From JAWXVD01 sp044425705 (GTDB lineage: Bacteria; Bacillota; Clostridia; Lachnospirales; Lachnospiraceae): DNA of 9,901 bases. Numbering within the stretch: position 1 is the first letter of the stretch; each line of letters starts with the position of its first letter. The stretch spans positions 1 through 9,901 of the forward strand of contig JAWXVD010000126.1 of NCBI GenBank assembly GCA_044425705.1, read 5' to 3'. The position numbers were made by a program, and so were the translations under genes. Below are positions 7,087-9,901 of this stretch, one piece after another. A model generated the notes under the pieces. It saw only the letters and a program-made list of their open reading frames with translations, was not told where the DNA came from and did no database searches.

Positions 7087-7413
7087 TTACCGTAATGCTT
7101 TAAGTAACTCGGGGATATCATTTTTTAAAGTATCGTAAACAACGCTCAAATCAACACTTCCATAATCATGTACAATTCTATTTCTCAAACCATACATTGC
7201 ATTCCATGGAATACTTCCTTTTGATTGTTTATACGATTCTGATAATTTTCTAGCATTCTCAGAAATTTGAATCATACGAAAAAGCATAGAATCCAACAAA
7301 ATTTCATTTGTATTTAATTCTTCAATACCGATACCATTCATTTGGACAACTATAAATCCTAAATCATTTATAATTTTTTGAATATAATAATTATCATTTT
7401 TCACATTATCCAT
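7087..7413 (-). CDS. hepT: HEPN-domain toxin, HepT type (DUF86), predicted ribonuclease
   Basis: 108 residues, all-helical pattern. The HEPN RNase motif R-x4-H-x-Y is intact: R77, H82, Y84 in LRNRIVHDYGSVD. In the HepT/MntA type VII toxin-antitoxin system this domain cleaves RNA, and the partner MNT enzyme blocks it by adding AMP to the motif tyrosine; the Tyr is present here. Other family features are the N-terminal helix YYIQKIINDLGFI and the segment SMLFRMIQISENARKLS. The ATG overlaps the end of the MNT gene by 8 nt (ATGGATAA), so the two are translationally coupled, antitoxin first. The protein is slightly shorter than the roughly 130 residues of characterised HepT. Family call is firm; activity and target are inferred. 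Confidence 0.9.
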   Translation of the reverse strand: MDNVKNDNYYIQKIINDLGFIVVQMNGIGIEELNTNEILLDSMLFRMIQISENARKLSESYKQSKGSIPWNAMYGLRNRIVHDYGSVDLSVVYDTLKNDIPELLKALR

Positions 7414-7879
7414 ATATCTTTATCCCATCTTTTAGTATTTCTTGTATCAATTCCAAATTATCTCTTAACTGACTAACCTGTAATACATCTACTTTTTTAT
7501 GCAATTCACTTCTTATTTCTTCTACTAAACCATAATATAACAACCCCTTGACATCTGTAGAAATGAGTAAATCCACATCACTGTTTTCTGACGCACTTGC
7601 TTTTGCATACGAACCAAAAAGATAACAAAAGTTCACCTCATACTTTTCAAATATTTTATGACATTTTTCTTGGATATCGTCAATTTCAAGAATTCCATTG
7701 GATTCGTCAATAGGATTTATCTGTAATAACTTTTCTTCAATGTATTTATATTTTATAGTATCTATCTTATTTTTATCATTTTCATATGCTATGTATGAAC
7801 GACGTGAAATTCCAACTAATTCAGCAACCTGTTGTTGTGTTAATTTTTTTTCATTTCTTAACTCTTTTAAACTTTTCAT
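7406..7879 (-). CDS. mntA: XRE helix-turn-helix fused to MNT nucleotidyltransferase antitoxin (MntA type)
   Basis: 157 residues with two domains. Residues 1-55 are an XRE/Cro-type helix-turn-helix (LRNEKKLTQQQVAELVGISRRSYIAYEN). Residues about 65-157 are a minimal nucleotidyltransferase with the exact G-S-x10-D-x-D signature: G89, S90, then D101 and D103, plus a likely third metal ligand D131 (KKVDVLQ). MNT enzymes of this type inactivate their HEPN toxin by AMP transfer. Characterised MntA proteins lack a DNA-binding domain; here the fusion should let the antitoxin repress its own operon, and two palindromes sit on the promoter to match. Starts at ATG with GGAGGTG, GGAGG ending 6 nt upstream. 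Regulation by the HTH is inference from fusion and operators. Confidence 0.9.
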   Translation of the reverse strand: MKSLKELRNEKKLTQQQVAELVGISRRSYIAYENDKNKIDTIKYKYIEEKLLQINPIDESNGILEIDDIQEKCHKIFEKYEVNFCYLFGSYAKASASENSDVDLLISTDVKGLLYYGLVEEIRSELHKKVDVLQVSQLRDNLELIQEILKDGIKIYG

Positions 7880-7896
7880 TTTGCACCTCCACTTAG

Positions 7897-7925
7897 ATGA
7901 TAGTGTAATTATTGCACTATGTCAA
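7897..7925 (-). promoter_or_regulatory. Near-consensus promoter of the HTH-MNT/HEPN operon
   Basis: On the minus strand, -35 TTGACA (7925-7920, consensus), a 17-nt spacer and -10 TATCAT (7902-7897). Transcription should begin near 7890, giving a very short leader with the Shine-Dalgarno sequence at its very 5' end. The spacer is occupied by palindromic operator 1. Confidence 0.75.
7900..7920. promoter_or_regulatory. Operator 1, palindrome within the promoter spacer
   Basis: A 21-bp palindrome with one mismatched pair: ATAGTGTAAT (7900-7909), central T, ATTGCACTAT (7911-7920). It lies between -35 and -10, so a bound protein would block RNA polymerase. The likely binder is the HTH domain of the fused antitoxin. 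Confidence 0.7.
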
Positions 7926-7932
7926 TATAAAA

Positions 7933-7949
7933 AGTGCAATTATTGCACT
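7933..7949. promoter_or_regulatory. Operator 2, perfect palindrome upstream of the -35
   Basis: AGTGCAATTATTGCACT is a perfect 17-bp palindrome centred on 7941. It shares the AGTGYAAT half-site with operator 1, and the centres are 31 bp apart, about three helical turns, so two dimers could bind on the same face. Confidence 0.75.
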
Positions 7950-7981
7950 ATTCATATTGATTGAATGTGTATATTATTACC

Positions 7982-7998
7982 ATAAAATAGCATTTTAT
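7982..7998. repeat. Short AT-rich inverted repeat and nearby 13-bp direct repeat
   Basis: ATAAAAT (7982-7988) and ATTTTAT (7992-7998) form a 7-bp hairpin with loop AGC. It lies between two copies of ATATTGATTGAAT (7954-7966 and 8035-8047). No coding potential is evident around it; role unknown. Confidence 0.4.
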
Positions 7999-8063
7999 AC
8001 GTCTATGAAATTGAATCTTACAATAACCAATCGTATATTGATTGAATCCCACATAGTTAAGTC

Positions 8064-8134
8064 CAGTGATTTCACTTGCTTGCAAGGGTGAAATCACTGA
8101 TGCTGAGGATGAAAATGTATTTTCACCCTTTTTT
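8064..8134 (+). promoter_or_regulatory. Overlapping alternative hairpins ending in a T-run (possible attenuator or terminator)
   Basis: CAGTGATTTCAC (8064-8075) pairs perfectly over 12 bp with GTGAAATCACTG (8088-8099). AAGGGTGAAA (8084-8093) also pairs perfectly over 10 bp with TTTCACCCTT (8121-8130), which runs into six T's (8129-8134). Both use GTGAAA at 8088-8093, so they exclude each other, as in antiterminator/terminator pairs. The T-run is on the plus strand, yet no plus-strand gene follows and I see no convincing promoter upstream. The terminator loop is long (27 nt). Could also be a mobile-element end or the relic of a lost leader. Confidence 0.45.
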
Positions 8135-8146
8135 ATAAAAAAACAC

Positions 8147-8193
8147 AAAATAAGAGTGTCCGCAAAAATGCAGACACTCTTCTCTCTCATCTT
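8147..8193. repeat. 47-bp exact direct repeat, copy 2
   Basis: Same 47 nt as 6998-7044. The hairpin AAGAGTGTC (8152-8160) with 8173-8181 is intact and could terminate minus-strand transcripts, with an ATTTTGTGTTTTTTT tail. No minus-strand gene lies just upstream that needs it: the EamA gene has its own terminator at 8387-8433. Confidence 0.85.
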
Positions 8194-8363
8194 TTTATAT
8201 TCTACGAAAAAATTACAAATACATCTACGTTTCGAAACCAACTTATTATTTTAAACTCTTCCCAACTATTTCTTTCCACAAACGTATATATCCTACATTT
8301 ACTTGTAAGACTACAGTTAGTATAAAATAATAACCTTAAATCAACTTTAAAAAAAACTTTACC
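8194..8363. other. AT-rich non-coding stretch, nothing recognised
   Basis: No convincing reading frame, promoter or strong hairpin found on either strand between the 47-bp repeat and the EamA terminator region. Together with the hairpins and control sites listed, it completes the gene-free interval 7880-8474. Confidence 0.5.
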
Positions 8364-8387
8364 TTTTGTGAAATTTTTCTCACAAAA
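8364..8387. terminator. Second hairpin after the EamA gene
   Basis: TTTTGTGA (8364-8371) pairs perfectly with TCACAAAA (8380-8387). On the minus strand its first arm coincides with the T-run of the terminator at 8387-8433, and it is followed by GGTAAAG and a run of T's, so it may act as a back-up terminator. Confidence 0.4.
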
Positions 8388-8433
8388 AAAGTGTAGCTGT
8401 CAGAGTTAATCACTCTCTAACTACTACACTTTT
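8387..8433 (-). terminator. Intrinsic terminator of the EamA transporter gene
   Basis: AAAAGTGTAG (8387-8396) pairs perfectly with CTACACTTTT (8424-8433). An inner AGTTA/TAACT stem (8404-8408 with 8418-8422) extends it. On the minus strand the stem ends in seven T's. It lies 41 nt after the stop at 8475. Confidence 0.75.
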
Positions 8434-8474
8434 ATCTCAATAAAAATCCTTTATACTTCTCATTCTTAAAGATT

Positions 8475-9329
8475 CTACTCCTCTGACTTTAATTGTGCAA
8501 ATAAAATACCTCCAAAAATAAAAATTGCCCCAACCATTTGATACCATGTTAAAGTTTCTCCCAACAATACAAATGCAAAAACCAATGCCGATGCTGGATC
8601 CAGATAACTAAAGATAGCAATATTTTGTGGAGATAACTTTTGTAAAGAAATAAAATAAATAGATAGCGCAAATCCCGTATGAAAAACACCTACGAAAATA
8701 AGCAATAACAAATCTTTTGTCTCTGGTATGTATAATAATTGCCCATTTATCAAAGTACAATAAGTAGATATCACAACCACTGCGATTAATAATTGTACCA
8801 AAGTACTCTCCACTCCATCCATGTCTTTAATGAATTTATTAGCCAGCATAATCATGGCATACATAACTGCCGCACCTAAGGCATAAACCATAGCAAATGA
8901 AAAATCATTGAAGCTAATTCCAACCACATTCACTAACACCATTCCAATCACTGCTGTAGAAATACCTACCAACTGTGCCTTTGTAATTTTAGCCTTAAAT
9001 AATATAGGACTAGCACAAAACACAATAATCGGTGCACAATAATAAACAATAGTGGACATAGCTATTGATGTATTCTTATATGCCTCAAATAGACAAACCC
9101 AACTACATCCTAGTACCATTCCAGAAATGCCTAATGGCTTCCAGTTTTGTTTCATTTTATCAAAATCCACTTTATGTTTCTTCATGATAAAGTAGCCAAT
9201 CAAACAAAGGCTTCCTATTACTGTTCTCCATTGCACAATATATGTACTTGGTACATCTATATTTTTTACAAAGATGCCAATGCTTCCAAACATCAACATA
9301 GATATGATAAATCCTAATTTTCCGCTCAT
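8475..9329 (-). CDS. EamA-family (DMT superfamily) permease
   Basis: 284 residues, very hydrophobic, with about ten membrane helices in two EamA repeats of five, the usual size for the drug/metabolite transporter superfamily. The first repeat begins LGFIISMLMFGSIGIFVKNID with the typical early WRTVIGSLCL helix; the second begins near ALGAAVMYAMIMLANKFI, and the C-terminus LLGETLTWYQMVGAIFIFGGILFAQL is characteristic. These proteins sit in the cell membrane and move amino acids, nucleobases or other small metabolites, mostly outward; substrate cannot be read. ATG 9329 has AGAAAGTGATGG ending 6 nt upstream. The gene is monocistronic by the promoter at 9460-9488 and the terminator at 8387-8433. 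Confidence 0.9.
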   Translation of the reverse strand: MSGKLGFIISMLMFGSIGIFVKNIDVPSTYIVQWRTVIGSLCLIGYFIMKKHKVDFDKMKQNWKPLGISGMVLGCSWVCLFEAYKNTSIAMSTIVYYCAPIIVFCASPILFKAKITKAQLVGISTAVIGMVLVNVVGISFNDFSFAMVYALGAAVMYAMIMLANKFIKDMDGVESTLVQLLIAVVVISTYCTLINGQLLYIPETKDLLLLIFVGVFHTGFALSIYFISLQKLSPQNIAIFSYLDPASALVFAFVLLGETLTWYQMVGAIFIFGGILFAQLKSEE

Positions 9330-9361
9330 CTTCTACCATCACTTTCTTTCATTTTATAATT

Positions 9362-9384
9362 ACATGAATAACCTTTGTTCATGT
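9362..9384 (-). other. Hairpin in the EamA leader
   Basis: ACATGAA (9362-9368) pairs perfectly with TTCATGT (9378-9384) with a 9-nt loop. It lies in the roughly 120-nt untranslated leader predicted from the promoter at 9460-9488. It does not match a riboswitch I recognise. Confidence 0.45.
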
Positions 9385-9459
9385 GAATTCTGACCGCTTT
9401 AACACAATACCCCACCTATCATTAGTTTCAAAATTTTATCTTTAAACTAGTGCGTCCAC

Positions 9460-9488
9460 AGTATATCACAAGTGTTTATGCAAAACAA
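9460..9488 (-). promoter_or_regulatory. Promoter of the EamA transporter gene
   Basis: Minus strand: -35 TTGTTT (9488-9483, weak), 17-nt spacer, -10 TATACT (9465-9460) preceded by TGA (extended -10). Transcription would start near 9453, leaving a leader of about 120 nt before the ATG. Between this site and 9545 I see only AT-rich sequence. Confidence 0.55.
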
Positions 9489-9545
9489 TATTTCGTGCAT
9501 CTTTTATTTATATTATATAACGATACAAAAATCCATTAAAATTTA

Positions 9546-9710
9546 CCTACGGCAATAAGATTTTTATGTGTTACATTTCACGACCACACAAATCACTCCG
9601 CTGATTTGTGTGGAGAGAACGATTACACTGGGCGAGGAGCATGCCCCTCGCCGTAGGCGACTTTAAATGGGCATGCGGTCGTTACTTTTTGCCCCCACAC
9701 GTAGTGTGGG
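9546..9710. repeat. GC-rich island of interlocking inverted repeats (candidate structured RNA or palindromic repeat element)
   Basis: Perfect pairings seen: CCACACAAATCA (9584-9595) with 9602-9613; ACGACC (9580-9585) with GGTCGT (9677-9682); GGCGAGG (9631-9637) with CCTCGCC (9646-9652); GCATGCCC (9639-9646) with GGGCATGC (9669-9676), which encloses TCGCC-GTA-GGCGA (9648-9660); CCCACAC-GTA-GTGTGGG (9694-9710); and long-range CCTACGGC (9546-9553) with GCCGTAGG (9650-9657). Several exclude each other, giving at least two alternative folds. GC is about 56% over 9581-9720 against an AT-rich background. No reading frame, terminator tail or strong promoter fixes a strand. It matches no RNA family I can name; it may be a dispersed clostridial intergenic repeat. 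Confidence 0.6.
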
Positions 9711-9741
9711 AGACTGTCCGAAAACTAGCATAAGCATCGTT

Positions 9742-9783
9742 AAAAAAATGATGTTAAACACTGAATAATTCAGTGTTTAACAT
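9742..9783 (-). terminator. Perfect 15-bp hairpin with minus-strand T-run
   Basis: ATGTTAAACACTGAA (9751-9765) pairs perfectly with 9769-9783 around loop TAA. On the minus strand the stem is followed by CA and seven T's (9748-9742), the form of an intrinsic terminator. No minus-strand gene lies to its right within the window, where signals point the other way. Confidence 0.55.
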
Positions 9784-9849
9784 AGAAAAAATGTACATTG
9801 AAAACTGAATAAAATGCATAAAAAACAAGAATTTCCGCCTAAAATATAG

Positions 9850-9855
9850 TATAAT
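9850..9855 (+). promoter_or_regulatory. Possible -10 element of a plus-strand gene beyond the right edge
   Basis: A consensus TATAAT lies 34 nt before the GGAGG RBS, giving a plausible short leader. No good -35 is found at 16-18 nt upstream (AAGAAT region), so the call rests on the -10 and the RBS. Confidence 0.45.
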
Positions 9856-9888
9856 AGAGATGGAAGAAATTTACACAAATCTGTATTT

Positions 9889-9893
9889 GGAGG
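9889..9893 (+). promoter_or_regulatory. Ribosome binding site of a gene starting just outside the window
   Basis: GGAGG followed by AATGACAA reaches the window end, leaving 8 nt, so a start codon at about 9902 would have normal spacing. The ATG at 9895-9897 is only 1 nt from GGAGG and unlikely to be used. This is the only sign of a plus-strand gene in the window. Confidence 0.6.
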
Positions 9894-9901
9894 AATGACA
9901 A

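Noticed and set aside
8096..8117. Hammerhead-like core CTGATG followed by GAAAA
   Set aside because: The required CUGANGA is not met (CTGATGC) and the expected three-stem arrangement with a cleavage site is not found.
7948..8241. Minus-strand 97-codon reading frame
   Set aside because: It runs through operator 2, the paired hairpins and the 47-bp repeat, lacks a good RBS, and its translation resembles no family; low-complexity AT-rich sequence explains it.
8066..8254. Plus-strand 62-codon reading frame
   Set aside because: Starts inside a hairpin, contains the terminator-like T-run and the 47-bp repeat, and has no RBS.
9639..9652. Similarity of GAGCATGC to part of 6S RNA
   Set aside because: The match is a short palindrome; the long central-bulge hairpin of 6S RNA is not present in this order.
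9895..9897. ATG at the right edge as a gene start
   Set aside because: Only 1 nt from GGAGG; a start just beyond 9901 fits the spacing better.
1..9901. CRISPR array, tRNA or rRNA genes, insertion-sequence transposase
   Set aside because: No regularly spaced repeats, tRNA cloverleaf, rRNA signature or transposase frame was found on either strand.

Overview
The window is AT-rich and reads as a chromosomal segment of a low-GC Gram-positive anaerobe. Bacillota is likely and class Clostridia is my best guess, from the codon and base composition, the GGAGG-type ribosome binding sites, the LdhA-type fermentative D-lactate dehydrogenase and the C_GCAxxG_C_C protein. Genus cannot be fixed from the sequence. 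Every gene I can support lies on the minus strand, so the region is transcribed right to left. A plus-strand RBS at the right edge suggests a gene starting just outside the window.

From right to left: 9330-9901 has no gene. It holds an unusually GC-rich set of interlocking inverted repeats (9546-9710, about 56% GC over 9581-9720 by my count), a perfect 15-bp hairpin, and a promoter/RBS pointing out of the window. An EamA-type (drug/metabolite transporter) permease follows (8475-9329), with its own promoter and terminator. The stretch 7880-8474 has no gene but holds hairpins, one copy of an exact 47-bp terminator-like repeat, and the control region of a two-gene toxin-antitoxin module. That module is a MNT nucleotidyltransferase antitoxin fused to an XRE helix-turn-helix domain (7406-7879), overlapping a HEPN toxin of the HepT type (7087-7413). 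It reads from a near-consensus promoter with two palindromic operators and ends in the second copy of the 47-bp repeat.

Next comes an apparent operon of a C_GCAxxG_C_C cysteine protein (6467-6868) and a Uup/YfmR-like ABC-F translation factor that starts at TTG (4626-6455). A sugar-phosphate nucleotidyltransferase (3586-4512) and an LdhA-type D-lactate dehydrogenase with an extra cysteine-rich tail (2323-3396) follow. Last is a cluster of three small single-pass membrane proteins, two with an N-terminal four-cysteine zinc ribbon and one without (1499-2263, 600-1367, 215-610), closely followed by a HAD-family hydrolase cut by the left edge (1-189).

The strongest unexplained signals are: the HTH-MNT/HEPN module with palindromic operators, bracketed by identical 47-bp repeats; two copies of a structured intergenic element at 1389-1497 and 3400-3483; a perfect 17-bp inverted repeat inside a zinc-ribbon gene; the GC-rich folded island at 9546-9710; and a pair of mutually exclusive hairpins ending in a T-run at 8064-8134. 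Functional claims rest on motifs read by eye; no database search or RNA folding was run.
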